From: JBGQOG01 sp052113705
GTDB lineage: Bacteria > Pseudomonadota > Alphaproteobacteria > Rhodobacterales > Rhodobacteraceae
Direction of reading: 5' to 3'
NCBI RefSeq assembly: GCF_052113705.1
Contig: NZ_JBGQOG010000001.1
Span: 248,001 to 312,000, forward strand
Length of the DNA stretch: 64,000 bases
The position numbers and the translations under genes are program-made. Under the pieces are notes generated by a model that was given only the letters and a program-made list of their open reading frames with translations, was not told the DNA's origin and did no database searches. Positions 16,719-23,519 of this stretch are shown here, in pieces (position 1 is the stretch's first letter; each line of letters opens with the position of its first letter).

Positions 16719-16740
16719 GTCGCGAGGGCGACTGTTTTTT
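16719..16740 (+). terminator. Weak terminator-like hairpin on the plus strand
   Basis: GTCGC-GAGG-GCGAC (16719-16732) followed by TGTTTTTT. Both flanking genes read on the minus strand, so no annotated plus-strand transcript needs it. It may end an unrecognised small RNA or be fortuitous. Confidence 0.35.
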
Positions 16741-16850
16741 CAGCGTTAACCTTGAGGATTGTGCAGCGCGCAACAAAGCCGTCTGCGGTCAGCTGCGGGA
16801 GTGGCGCGTTACACGCCTGGGTTGCAGTCACTTTGGTAAGGATAGCGCTA

Positions 16851-17357
16851 TCAGCGGCGCATCATGCGCGCGAGGTCCAGCCCGATCACGAAAGACGCCA
16901 GCAACGGGCTGACCACCCCCATATCCAGGCCTTTGGCGGGCTCATCGCCCACAGCCGGGCGGGGTGGCGGCGCGTCCGACAGGGCCTGCGCCAGGTTTTG
17001 CAGCCGCAGCACGGCCTCCATCACCTGCACCTCGATCGGATCGCTGGCGGAAATGCCTGGCGACACCGGCGCGGCAGAGGCGGTTGCGGCCGCGGCGGCA
17101 GCCAGCCGCTCGGCCTGGGTGACACGGCGCTTGTGGCGCAGCCCGAGGGAGAGCATGACAAAGCCAATGCCAAGGTAGACGCAGCACAGAACAAGGGCCG
17201 CAAAAAGCGGCCCCCGCATTGTTTCCAAAACCAGCCATCCCGCCAGCGTTGCAAAACCCAGCCCCACCGCCAGCGCCACCCCACCGCCAGCGATCCAGGC
17301 GCCGCGCCGCGCCGTATCGGCTGCGGCGGATTTCAGATCATCGGTGAGGGAGCTCAT
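16851..17357 (-). CDS. Holin-X / DUF1469-like small membrane protein
   Basis: A 168-residue inner-membrane protein of the putative holin superfamily (DUF1469/Holin-X like). After a polar helix (MSSLTDDLKSAAADTARRGA) come two adjacent hydrophobic segments, IAGGGVALAVGLGFATLAGWLVL and LFAALVLCCVYLGIGFVML, then a basic turn (LRHKRR). A long Ala/Pro-rich cytoplasmic tail ends in a third hydrophobic stretch (VVSPLLASFVIGLDLARM). ATG 17357 was preferred over the upstream extension because it directly precedes the conserved polar helix. It lies 86 bases downstream of a DUF883 gene on the same strand, a pairing often seen in proteobacteria. The function is unknown. Confidence 0.75.
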   Translation of the reverse strand: MSSLTDDLKSAAADTARRGAWIAGGGVALAVGLGFATLAGWLVLETMRGPLFAALVLCCVYLGIGFVMLSLGLRHKRRVTQAERLAAAAAATASAAPVSPGISASDPIEVQVMEAVLRLQNLAQALSDAPPPRPAVGDEPAKGLDMGVVSPLLASFVIGLDLARMMRR

Positions 17358-17443
17358 CGGGTCGTCCTTATTCTGGGCGTGCCTTGGGGGGTCGGCCGGA
17401 CCGGCCCTGCCCTGCATGCGGGCAGAGCCTTGCTTGCGGGGCC

Positions 17444-17815
17444 TTACTTGCGGGCCAGAAAGAGGCCAGCCAGCAGCCCCGCACCGGCAGCCAGACCCAC
17501 CGCAGCGGCGGGCTGACGGCGGACAAGCTCTTGCGCTTCCGTGGCCGTGGCGGAGGCACGGTCGGCCGCGGCGGTCAGCGTGGCGCCGGAAATGTCGTAC
17601 AGACGGGCAGCCTGACTGCGCACGGTTTCGGCAACCGCTTCGCCCTGAGCGCGGCCCATGCCCTGCAGCGTGTCGCTGATGCGGGCCAGATCGATGCGCA
17701 GCTGCTCAACCTGAGCGGCCAGCGCCTCACTGTCGGTGCCGGCCAGACGTGCCTTTGCATCGGCCAGAGTTTCTTTTGCGGAATCGATGATCTTCTCGGA
17801 AGCTACGCGGGACAT
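17444..17815 (-). CDS. DUF883 / YqjD-ElaB-like membrane-anchored protein
   Basis: A 123-residue protein with a long amphipathic helical N-terminal part (heptad-like AAQVEQLRIDLARISDTL, EAVAETVRSQAARL). The C-terminal anchor AAAVGLAAGAGLLAGLFLARK, a glycine-zipper helix, is the hallmark of the YqjD/ElaB/DUF883 family. E. coli YqjD tethers 70S ribosomes to the inner membrane in stationary phase. Whether that holds here is inference. AGGAGGACGGC gives a strong ribosome site. It probably forms an operon with the holin-X-like gene 86 bases downstream. Confidence 0.85.
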   Translation of the reverse strand: MSRVASEKIIDSAKETLADAKARLAGTDSEALAAQVEQLRIDLARISDTLQGMGRAQGEAVAETVRSQAARLYDISGATLTAAADRASATATEAQELVRRQPAAAVGLAAGAGLLAGLFLARK

Positions 17816-17964
17816 GCCGTCCTCCTGTCATGTGAATGTCGGAGAAGCAACGCCACAGACCCCGGCAGAGTTCCGGTGCGACTGCGGCCTTTTGCGCCAC
17901 AAGGCCAACAAAAACACCTCAAAGGGGCATTCTGCAAGCGGTATCGTCACAATGAAGGGGGGAG

Positions 17965-18041
17965 TGGTACAGCTTCCCCGGCTCGAACGGGGGACCCCCA
18001 GATCCACAATCTGGTGCTCTAACCAACTGAGCTAAAGCTGC
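17965..18041 (-). tRNA. tRNA-His (GTG)
   Basis: A 77-base cloverleaf including an encoded CCA. Acceptor GCAGCTT pairs with AAGCTGT, D-stem GCTC/GAGC, anticodon stem CCAGA/TCTGG with loop TTGTGGA (GTG at 18005-18007), T-stem CCCCG/CGGGG with TTCGAGC. The first pair is G1:U72, the discriminator is A73, and the base before G1 is T, so the usual G-1:C73 identity pair is absent. This matches the atypical tRNA-His known from an alphaproteobacterial clade. Confidence 0.97.
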
Positions 18042-18051
18042 ACTGAGCGGC

Positions 18052-18080
18052 GATTTAGCGCCCCTCGCCGGTGAATGCAA
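18052..18080 (-). promoter_or_regulatory. Promoter of tRNA-His
   Basis: On the minus strand TTGCAT (18080-18075), a 17-base spacer, and TAAATC (18057-18052), placing the -10 ten bases before the mature tRNA 5' end at 18041. Good sigma-70 spacing supports it. Confidence 0.65.
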
Positions 18081-18177
18081 GGGGCTCATTCAGGGAAAGT
18101 GCCGAATGCCACCGCTTGCCCGGGCCGCGCATTCGCGCTACCCCATGATCCGCCCCCAATTTGCAAAGGATCGCGCC

Positions 18178-18387
18178 ATGGGTATCGACAAGCAAAGCGA
18201 CATCGCCGCCAATATCCAGATCGGCCCGACCACCCTGGGGATGGTCCGCATCTACATCGAGGCGGAGGGGCTGGAGCTGCCGCTGGACTTCGACCCGGAA
18301 GAGGCCGAGGAAATCGCCGAGGAACTGCTGGCCGCCGCCGAGGCCGCCCGCTCGATGGGCTCAGGTCCCGCCAAGGGGCGGAAGTAA
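18178..18387 (+). CDS. Small DUF6324-type protein
   Basis: A 69-residue acidic protein, MGIDKQSDIAANIQIGPTTL followed by a beta-like GMVRIYIEAEGLELPLDFD and an acidic helix PEEAEEIAEELLAAAEAA. I recall similar small proteins (DUF6324) as common in Rhodobacterales, often beside mmcB; no function is known. Start ATG 18178 has AAAGGA 8 bases upstream. Its 3' end overlaps the 3' end of mmcB by 27 bases on the opposite strand. No signal peptide or membrane segment. Confidence 0.75.
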   Translation: MGIDKQSDIAANIQIGPTTLGMVRIYIEAEGLELPLDFDPEEAEEIAEELLAAAEAARSMGSGPAKGRK

Positions 18388-18852
18388 GGCGGTCGCCGGA
18401 TCGCGCAGGCCCTGCAGGCGCAAGAGCGCCGTGCGGGCCAGCGCCTGCGTCAGCGCCTTGCGCCGGGCCGGGGCCAGCGGAACCGCCGGCGGCATCCGCA
18501 CCAACTCTCCGCCGTGCGCATCAGCCAGCAGCAGGCCGCTGTCATCGGGCAGCAATTCTTGCGGGAAATCGGTGTCGACCGCCCAGAAGAACCGGTCGCA
18601 CCACGGCAGATAGCCCTGCCATTTGCGGTCTGAGGTAAAATCAACCCGGCTCGATTTGCATTCGACAATCCAGATCTCGCCCTTCGGCGCGATGCCGATC
18701 AGATCCACCCGCAACCCGGCGGTGGGCACGAATTCCGGCAGGCAGATCACATCATAGCCGCGCAGGGCCCGGGCGGCCCCGCGCGCGATCTGCTGACCGG
18801 GGGTCATCGGTGGCAGGGGAACATATGTCACGTCAGGCTGTATCATCCGCAC
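18361..18852 (-). CDS. mmcB: MmcB family DNA repair protein
   Basis: A 163-residue PD-(D/E)XK nuclease-like protein of the MmcB family, shown in Caulobacter to be an SOS-induced DNA-damage gene (mitomycin C sensitivity). The catalytic core reads VDLIGIAPKGEIWIVECKSS, giving D, E and K of the nuclease signature. The N-terminal helix GQQIARGAARALRGY and DRFFWAVDTDFP are typical. The start is ATG 18852, with ATG 18846 as alternative. A GTTC-N7-GTTC LexA box lies 6 bases upstream of the first ATG, so expression is very likely under SOS control. Convergent with the DUF6324 gene, overlapping by 27 bases. Confidence 0.9.
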   Translation of the reverse strand: MRMIQPDVTYVPLPPMTPGQQIARGAARALRGYDVICLPEFVPTAGLRVDLIGIAPKGEIWIVECKSSRVDFTSDRKWQGYLPWCDRFFWAVDTDFPQELLPDDSGLLLADAHGGELVRMPPAVPLAPARRKALTQALARTALLRLQGLRDPATALLPPLGGT

Positions 18853-18857
18853 ATTAT

Positions 18858-18872
18858 GAACATTGCAAGAAC
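18858..18872 (-). promoter_or_regulatory. LexA (SOS) box of mmcB
   Basis: On the minus strand GTTC-TTGCAAT-GTTC, a perfect match to the alphaproteobacterial SOS box GTTC-N7-GTTC. It ends 6 bases before the mmcB start codon. The family is a known LexA target, which strengthens the call. Confidence 0.88.
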
Positions 18873-18884
18873 ATCGCGCAACCC

Positions 18885-18913
18885 TTGCGCGGCGGCCCGG
18901 TCGCGCCTATCTA
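18885..18913 (+). promoter_or_regulatory. Promoter of the 6S RNA candidate
   Basis: TTGCGC (18885-18890), exactly 17 bases, TATCTA (18908-18913). The predicted start is about 18918-18920, at the 5' side of the closing stem of the RNA. The SOS box of the divergent mmcB lies 12 bases upstream of the -35. Confidence 0.65.
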
Positions 18914-18916
18914 GGG

Positions 18917-19097
18917 AGTCGGTGGTTACTGCTCCCCTCGTGTGCGGCACTTTTCCAGTGGCCGATAAGCATTTCCGAGGATGCTGGCTCTGCAGGGATC
19001 GTGGTCTCTGTATCTGGCGTCCACCTGGTACAACCAGGCTCTCGGGAAAAACACGCCGTCACGGTCGCTGCGGTTTCCACCACCCTCCCCCCTTTTT
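18917..19097 (+). ncRNA. ssrS: Probable 6S RNA
   Basis: A roughly 180-base region with no protein frame but clear long-range pairing: GGGAG (18914-18918) with CTCCC (19085-19089), and GGTGG (18921-18925) with CCACC (19077-19081), followed by C6T5. Inside are GGCCGATAAG, a terminal arm with CCTGGT-ACA-ACCAGG, and a long imperfect duplex. The rod-like shape, length, its own sigma-70 promoter and the 3' closing stem fit 6S RNA, which holds sigma-70 RNA polymerase in stationary phase. I recall mmcB-like genes near this locus in Rhodobacterales. Ends are approximate. Covariance-model confirmation is lacking, and another structured RNA is possible. Confidence 0.6.
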
Positions 19098-19142
19098 GCG
19101 GATACCGGCGCCGCCCGCCTTCGAGCTGCGGCGCGGCGCATG

Positions 19143-19168
19143 AAAAAGGGGCGCCGAAGCGCCCCTTT
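19143..19168 (-). terminator. Terminator of the DUF481 gene
   Basis: On the minus strand AAAGGGGCGC-TTCG-GCGCCCCTTT followed by TT, a stable UUCG tetraloop hairpin beginning 20 bases after the stop. Confidence 0.93.
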
Positions 19169-19187
19169 GCGGTCATCTGTCCGGATC

Positions 19188-20024
19188 TCAGAAGCCGAAG
19201 ACCAGCGAAACGCCCAGCTTGTTGTCAGCACGGATGTCACGATTCTCTTCGTAATCCGTCAGATAGCTGACCCGCGTCGCAAAAGCGTCGGTCATCTTGA
19301 AGTTCACGCCAAGGTCGTTGGTCACCCGCAGACCCGCGGTATCCGAGGTCAACACGTCGGTATCGTTGGTCAGGAAGATATTGTCGTTGAAGCTGTGATA
19401 GACACGCGACGACGCAATACCGCCCAACTCGGTGGTTTCGTCACCCGAACCTGCCTCGCGGGTGTAGCTCACCCCCGGACCGGCCTGAACGCGCCAGGTG
19501 GTGTCGGGCGTGTTCACGATGCGGTACCCCACACCAAAGCCGAGGAAGGCGTCGCGGTCACGATCGGTGCCCGTTGCCAGCGCATCGGTTTTGATCCGCC
19601 CGAGGCCGAAACCATAGAGCGAGTTGTTGAAGTAGTAGTTGCCGTCATAGATGGCATAGGCTTCTTGCTTGTCTTTGCTGCCGTCATCGTTCTCGCCATA
19701 TTCCAGCAAGAGGCCGACCGACTGCACGAAGTTGCCCTGACCCGAGGTCATCCGGCCACCCAGCGTGAAGTCCTGGCTGTCGGAGTTGCCGCTGCGCCCC
19801 GCATAGGTCAGCGAGATCGAGCCGTTGATACCGTTGTTGTATTCCGGACCAAAGCGCAGCGAATCGCTGGAACGCGACATGTCGCGGTTGACCGAGGTTT
19901 GCACGTCATCGATGCCCTCCGAGATCACGCGGGTGCCAATCAGGTCGCTCTGCGCGAAAGCGGGAAGGGTGGTCAACACAGCCGCGAGGGTACCTGCGCT
20001 GGTGAGGAGGAGTGCTTTTTTCAT
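19188..20024 (-). CDS. DUF481 outer-membrane beta-barrel protein
   Basis: A 278-residue exported protein. MKKALLLTSAGTLAAVLTTL is a signal peptide with cleavage after AFA. The mature part is a series of amphipathic strands (SISLTYAGRSGNSDSQDFTL, RVQAGPGVSYTREAG) ending in KLGVSLVFGF with a terminal Phe, the outer-membrane assembly signature. The layout matches the DUF481/YdiY family. ATG 20024 was chosen because it starts the signal peptide and follows GAAAGGGCAGACT; an upstream in-frame start would add eight residues. The function is unknown (family members are salt- or pH-induced in some bacteria). A strong terminator follows the gene. Confidence 0.88.
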   Translation of the reverse strand: MKKALLLTSAGTLAAVLTTLPAFAQSDLIGTRVISEGIDDVQTSVNRDMSRSSDSLRFGPEYNNGINGSISLTYAGRSGNSDSQDFTLGGRMTSGQGNFVQSVGLLLEYGENDDGSKDKQEAYAIYDGNYYFNNSLYGFGLGRIKTDALATGTDRDRDAFLGFGVGYRIVNTPDTTWRVQAGPGVSYTREAGSGDETTELGGIASSRVYHSFNDNIFLTNDTDVLTSDTAGLRVTNDLGVNFKMTDAFATRVSYLTDYEENRDIRADNKLGVSLVFGF

Positions 20025-20051
20025 AGTCTGCCCTTTCGGTTCTTTCACTCA

Positions 20052-20075
20052 CCCCGCAAGCCACATGCTGCGGGG
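20052..20075. repeat. Inverted repeat in the DUF481 leader
   Basis: CCCCGCA and TGCGGGG arms separated by about 10 bases, just upstream of the DUF481 gene. It could be a leader hairpin or an operator; no known motif is matched. Confidence 0.35.
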
Positions 20076-20223
20076 ATCGAGAGTTAAACGTGGGCGGAGC
20101 GGGTTCCGTTCCCGGATACGCACGGTTACGGCCCGACAAGCCGGTTCCCGCCCATCGCAAGCGGGTTCCAGCCGAGCCTTTGAAATATCTCGATATTCAC
20201 CGCGTCTTGCAGGTCACAGCGCA

Positions 20224-20258
20224 TAAAAAACGCCGCCTCGGCGGGAACCGGGCGGCGC
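20224..20258 (-). terminator. Terminator after the small membrane protein gene
   Basis: On the minus strand GCGCCGCC and GGCGGCG arms around a 13-base loop, followed by TTTTTTAT. It probably ends transcripts from the nusB side. Confidence 0.8.
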
Positions 20259-20301
20259 ATCGCGCAAAGGTGATAGCGGAGGGCCGCTCAGCTGCGGCGG
20301 C

Positions 20302-20628
20302 TCAGGTGCGGCGGCTGGTGGCGGCCACTTTTACCGGAGTCATTTTGCCATAGCCCAGCGGCATGCTGCGGGCAGGGCTGCGGCGGCCCGGGCCGCGCGG
20401 GGTATCGCGCCCCGCCATCCGCATCACCGCAATGGCGAATTGCACGCCCGAGAACAGCAGGGTGTTGAACAAAAGCAGCATCGCCACCGCCAAAAGCCCG
20501 ATATCCGAATTGCCGATCAGATCCCAAAGCCCGCCGACGTTCAGCACCATCAACAGGGTGACAAAGGTCAAGGCCAGCAGAAAGCCAAAAAAGATATTGC
20601 GCAGATAGAGACGGATGAGTTCGGTCAT
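20302..20628 (-). CDS. Small inner-membrane protein of unknown function
   Basis: A 108-residue protein with two hydrophobic segments, IFFGFLLALTFVTLLMVLNV and LLAVAMLLLFNTLLFSGVQF, separated by GGLWDLIGNSDIG. A basic C-terminal tail (RRSPARSMPLGYGKMTPVKV) is probably cytoplasmic. The start MTELIRLYLRN at 20628 was preferred over an upstream in-frame start because the longer form adds only a few unconserved residues. It lies downstream of nusB on the same strand with 139 bases between, and is followed by a terminator. I have seen similar proteins in Rhodobacterales genomes beside the riboflavin/nusB cluster but know no function. Confidence 0.75.
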   Translation of the reverse strand: MTELIRLYLRNIFFGFLLALTFVTLLMVLNVGGLWDLIGNSDIGLLAVAMLLLFNTLLFSGVQFAIAVMRMAGRDTPRGPGRRSPARSMPLGYGKMTPVKVAATSRRT

Positions 20629-20767
20629 AAAGCAGCTCCCCAAGTTGCCGGGATGCTAACCGCTCGGGCCGGATTCTCCACCCGCCAATCTGTCGCAGTC
20701 GCGGGCATCGGCCAAGAATCGCCGACAGCCCGGAAAACCGCCCCCAAAGCCCCCCTGCGGGGCGGGT

Positions 20768-21277
20768 TCAGAACGCCTCGGGGCGCGCCTCGCGGGCCAT
20801 GTGATCGAGCACGGCATTGACGAATTTCGCCTCTTTGCCTTCCGGGAAAAACGCCCGGGCGACATCGACGAATTCGTTGATCACCACTTTCGGCGGCGTT
20901 GCCGGGGTGATCAGCTCGGCCCCCGCGGCGCGGAAGAGGGCGCGCAGGGTGGGGTCGATGCGGTCGATCGGCCAGGCAGCGACCAGCGCGCGGTCGGTCA
21001 TCTGGTCGATCTTCGCCTGCCACATCACGGCATCGTCCAGCAGGCGGCGGAACAAGGCGGGATCGCCCTCGGCCATTTCCTCGCCCTCATAGACGGCGCC
21101 GAAACGGTGGTTCTCAAACTCGACCCGCACCCGGTCCACCGCCATCCCGGCGGCTTCCATCTGAAACAACGCCTGCACGGCATAAAGCCGGGCGGCGGAT
21201 TTCATCTGGCGCTTTTCGTCTGCCGTCCGCTTGCGCGGCGGCTCGGGCATGTCGCCGGGGGCGGTATCGGTGGTCAT
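20768..21277 (-). CDS. nusB: Transcription antitermination protein NusB
   Basis: A 169-residue all-helical RNA-binding protein that with NusE/S10 binds boxA of rRNA leaders. The conserved N-terminal helix AARLYAVQALFQMEAAG is the boxA-binding face. Also present are DPLL-type helices (DPTLRALFRAAGAELI), TPPKVVINEFVDVARAFF and KFVNAVLDHMAREA. An N-terminal extension (MTTDTAPGDMPEPPRKRTAD) of about 20 residues is longer than in E. coli but common in alphaproteobacteria. Start ATG 21277 lies 5 bases after the ribH stop, giving the classic ribH-nusB order. Confidence 0.95.
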   Translation of the reverse strand: MTTDTAPGDMPEPPRKRTADEKRQMKSAARLYAVQALFQMEAAGMAVDRVRVEFENHRFGAVYEGEEMAEGDPALFRRLLDDAVMWQAKIDQMTDRALVAAWPIDRIDPTLRALFRAAGAELITPATPPKVVINEFVDVARAFFPEGKEAKFVNAVLDHMAREARPEAF

Positions 21278-21281
21278 CACA

Positions 21282-21800
21282 TCATCCTTTGTCAGCGCCG
21301 GAGGATCGGAATCCAATCCCTTTCGTCCGGCCCGCCCATTTGCGGGAAAGTGCGACAAGATGCAAGGCCGCTGCTGCAGCGCCGCCGCCCTTGTTTTGCC
21401 CGGCCGCCTCGGCACGCACTTCCGCCTGGGTGCGGTTTTCCACCGTCAGGATACCGTTGCCGATGCAAACGCCCTCCAGCCCCATCAGGCTGAGCGCGCG
21501 GCTGCTGTCGTTGCAGACGGTGTCGTAATGCGTCGTCTCGCCGCGGATCACGCAGCCCAGCGCCACAAAGCCATCGTAATCGGCCATCCGGGCCGCCAGC
21601 GCGATGGCAGTGGGCACTTCCAACGCGCCGGGCACTTCGATCAGATCGGCCTCGGCCCCGCACGCGGCGGCGACCGCACGGGCCCCCGCCACCAGCTGAT
21701 CGGCGATGTCCTTGTAATAGGGCGCCACGACGATCAGCAGTTTCACCGGCTTGTCAAACACCGGCAGCGCCAGCGTGTGGTGGTTTTCATTCGCCGCCAT
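21282..21800 (-). CDS. ribH: 6,7-dimethyl-8-ribityllumazine synthase
   Basis: Condenses 3,4-dihydroxybutanone 4-phosphate with the ribitylamino-pyrimidine to lumazine, the penultimate step to riboflavin. The length is 172 residues. Motifs in order: LLIVVAPYYKDIADQLVAGA, EVPGALEVPTAIALAAR (substrate loop), GFVALGCVIRGETTHYDTV with the catalytic His, and GVCIGNGILTVENRTQAEVRA. The C-terminal extension after KGGGAAAAALHLVALS ends IGFRSSGADKG. The phosphate loop before the catalytic His is conserved. The gene sits 2 bases after ribB(X) and 5 bases before nusB. Confidence 0.97.
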   Translation of the reverse strand: MAANENHHTLALPVFDKPVKLLIVVAPYYKDIADQLVAGARAVAAACGAEADLIEVPGALEVPTAIALAARMADYDGFVALGCVIRGETTHYDTVCNDSSRALSLMGLEGVCIGNGILTVENRTQAEVRAEAAGQNKGGGAAAAALHLVALSRKWAGRTKGIGFRSSGADKG

Positions 21801-21802
21801 GA

Positions 21803-22918
21803 TCAGGCCTCCCCTGCCGGAATCCGCCGGGTGCCGGTGATCGACAACCCATAGCCATCCAGACCCACGATTTTCGGTGCCACCGAATTGGTCAAAAGCT
21901 CCAGATCCTTGAGCCCGAGCGAGGACAGGATCTGCGCGCCCAGACCATATTGGCGCAAAGTATAGCCCTGCCCAGCCAGCTCTGCCGCGATCTTGGCATG
22001 GGTGTCGCGCAGCAACACCACCACGCCACGCCCTTCGGCAGCGATCTGCCGCATCGCATCGCCAAATTCACCGGCGCGCCCGGCGCCGCCCAGCCCCACC
22101 ATGTCCAACAGCGGATCGAACGCATGCATCCGCACCAGCACCGGCTCCGGCCCGGAGATATCGCCCTTGATCAGTGCCAGATGCTCGGCGCCCTGCGTCG
22201 CATCGGCATAGATCCGCATCTTCCACTCACCACCGAATTCCGAGGTGACGGTCTTTTCTTCGATGACCCGCACGAGGTTATCATTGCGGCGGCGATAGGC
22301 GATCAGGTCGGAAATCGTGCCGATCTTCAGCCCGTGCTTTTTGCCGAATTCGATCAGATCGGGCAGCCGCGCCATGGTGCCATCGTCATTCATCACTTCA
22401 CAGATCACGCCCGAGGGGTCGAGCCCGGCCAGACGCGAAATATCCACCGCCGCCTCGGTATGGCCCGCGCGCACCAGCACGCCCCCCTCCGCCGAGCGCA
22501 GCGGGAAGATATGGCCGGGCGTGGCGATATCTGCCGCGGTTGTGGCCGGATCAATCGCCACCTGCACCGAGCGCGCGCGGTCTGCCGCCGAAATCCCGGT
22601 GGTGACGCCTTCGCGCGCCTCGATGGAAATGGTGAAAGCGGTGGTGTGACGCGAGGAATTGGCCGCCGACATCAGCGGCAGGCCAAGCGCATCCACCCGC
22701 TCGCCCGTCAGCGACAGGCAGATCAGCCCGCGCCCGTGCGTCGCCATGAAATTGATCGCCGCCGGGGTGCAATGCACGCCCGGAATGATCAGATCGCCCT
22801 CATTCTCGCGGTCCTCATGATCGACCAGAATGAACATGCGGCCCGCTTTGGCATCCTCCAGAATCTCCTCGATGGTGGAGATGGCGGATTGAAAATCGGT
22901 GGTCTCGTCCTGAGCCAT
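21803..22918 (-). CDS. ribB: 3,4-dihydroxy-2-butanone 4-phosphate synthase with degenerate GTP cyclohydrolase II domain (RibBX type)
   Basis: A 371-residue protein. The N-terminal RibB domain is complete: FILVDHEDRENEGDLIIPG, then FMATHGRGLICLSLTGERV and RARSVQVAIDPA, then HIFPLRSAEGGVLVRAGHTEAAVDI. The C-terminal half aligns with GTP cyclohydrolase II, but the zinc site is missing. Where RibA has three Zn-binding cysteines it reads VRMHAFDPLLDMVGLGG, without cysteine. This matches the RibBX variant described in proteobacteria, whose second domain lacks cyclohydrolase activity; so a separate ribA should exist elsewhere. ATG 22918 has AAGGAGG 6-7 bases upstream. Operon order: ribE, orf, ribBX, ribH, nusB. 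Confidence 0.93.
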   Translation of the reverse strand: MAQDETTDFQSAISTIEEILEDAKAGRMFILVDHEDRENEGDLIIPGVHCTPAAINFMATHGRGLICLSLTGERVDALGLPLMSAANSSRHTTAFTISIEAREGVTTGISAADRARSVQVAIDPATTAADIATPGHIFPLRSAEGGVLVRAGHTEAAVDISRLAGLDPSGVICEVMNDDGTMARLPDLIEFGKKHGLKIGTISDLIAYRRRNDNLVRVIEEKTVTSEFGGEWKMRIYADATQGAEHLALIKGDISGPEPVLVRMHAFDPLLDMVGLGGAGRAGEFGDAMRQIAAEGRGVVVLLRDTHAKIAAELAGQGYTLRQYGLGAQILSSLGLKDLELLTNSVAPKIVGLDGYGLSITGTRRIPAGEA

Positions 22919-22928
22919 GGGCCCCTCC

Positions 22929-23519
22929 TTATGCGATGGCCTCGGGGAAATAGCGCGCCGCCGGAAGATATCCGGCGAGGCCCCCTGCCCCGGTCCATTC
23001 CTGCTCGAAATTTGTATCACCGATCAGCAGCACCCGGTCGCCGGGCAGCCGCTGTTCGGCCAGTATGGCGCGGATGCCGCTGCGGACGCCGGACCAGCTC
23101 TGCGCCACCAAAGGGGCGCGGTGACAGGCGCCAAGGGCAATCCCCGCCTGCCCCAGAGCCGCGCTGACGCGGGCAGGGTCCAGCGGCGGCTGCGCGGCCA
23201 CCAGATGCGCCAGATCGCGGGTGGCGCGCAGTTTGACCGCGCGGGGTTCGGGCAAAGCATCCCCCGGACGCAGCATCCGCAAGGCATTGGTGGAAAACAG
23301 CAAGGCCACGATGTCATGGCCAGTGCTGGCGCGGAACCCGGCATAGGTTTTATAGTCAAGCCCGATCTCGGCCGCACGTTTCACCCGCAGCCGCACCACT
23401 TCCAGCGGCAGATGCGGCAGGAGATCCGCCCGCGCGCGCCGCCAGCAGTGCTGCCGCCAGCTGCGCCCCGGTGCCAGCGTCGGGCCGCCGTTATGGCCGA
23501 TCAGGCTCACGCATTCCAC
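22929..23519 (-). CDS. Conserved protein of unknown function in the riboflavin cluster
   Basis: A 196-residue cytosolic protein, not recognised by family name. The N-terminus carries LIGHNGGPTLAPGRSWRQHCWRRAR-like basic residues, followed by VRLRVKRAAEIGLDYKTYAGF, a helix-loop pattern, and a C-terminal VLLIGDTNFEQEWTGAGGLA. No signal peptide or membrane helix. ATG 23519 lies 12 bases inside ribE; GTG 23510, which overlaps the ribE stop as GTGA, is equally plausible. The tight coupling to ribE and to ribBX (10-base gap) suggests a role connected with flavin synthesis, but this is inference. Confidence 0.75.
   Translation of the reverse strand: MECVSLIGHNGGPTLAPGRSWRQHCWRRARADLLPHLPLEVVRLRVKRAAEIGLDYKTYAGFRASTGHDIVALLFSTNALRMLRPGDALPEPRAVKLRATRDLAHLVAAQPPLDPARVSAALGQAGIALGACHRAPLVAQSWSGVRSGIRAILAEQRLPGDRVLLIGDTNFEQEWTGAGGLAGYLPAARYFPEAIA

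Noticed and set aside
17736..18035. 99-codon frame running through tRNA-His on the plus strand
   Set aside because: The end (LPRLERGTPRSTIW) is translated tRNA sequence.
18917..19097. tmRNA or SRP RNA
   Set aside because: No tRNA-like acceptor or tag frame for tmRNA, and no GGAA tetraloop with the conserved SRP core; 6S fits better.
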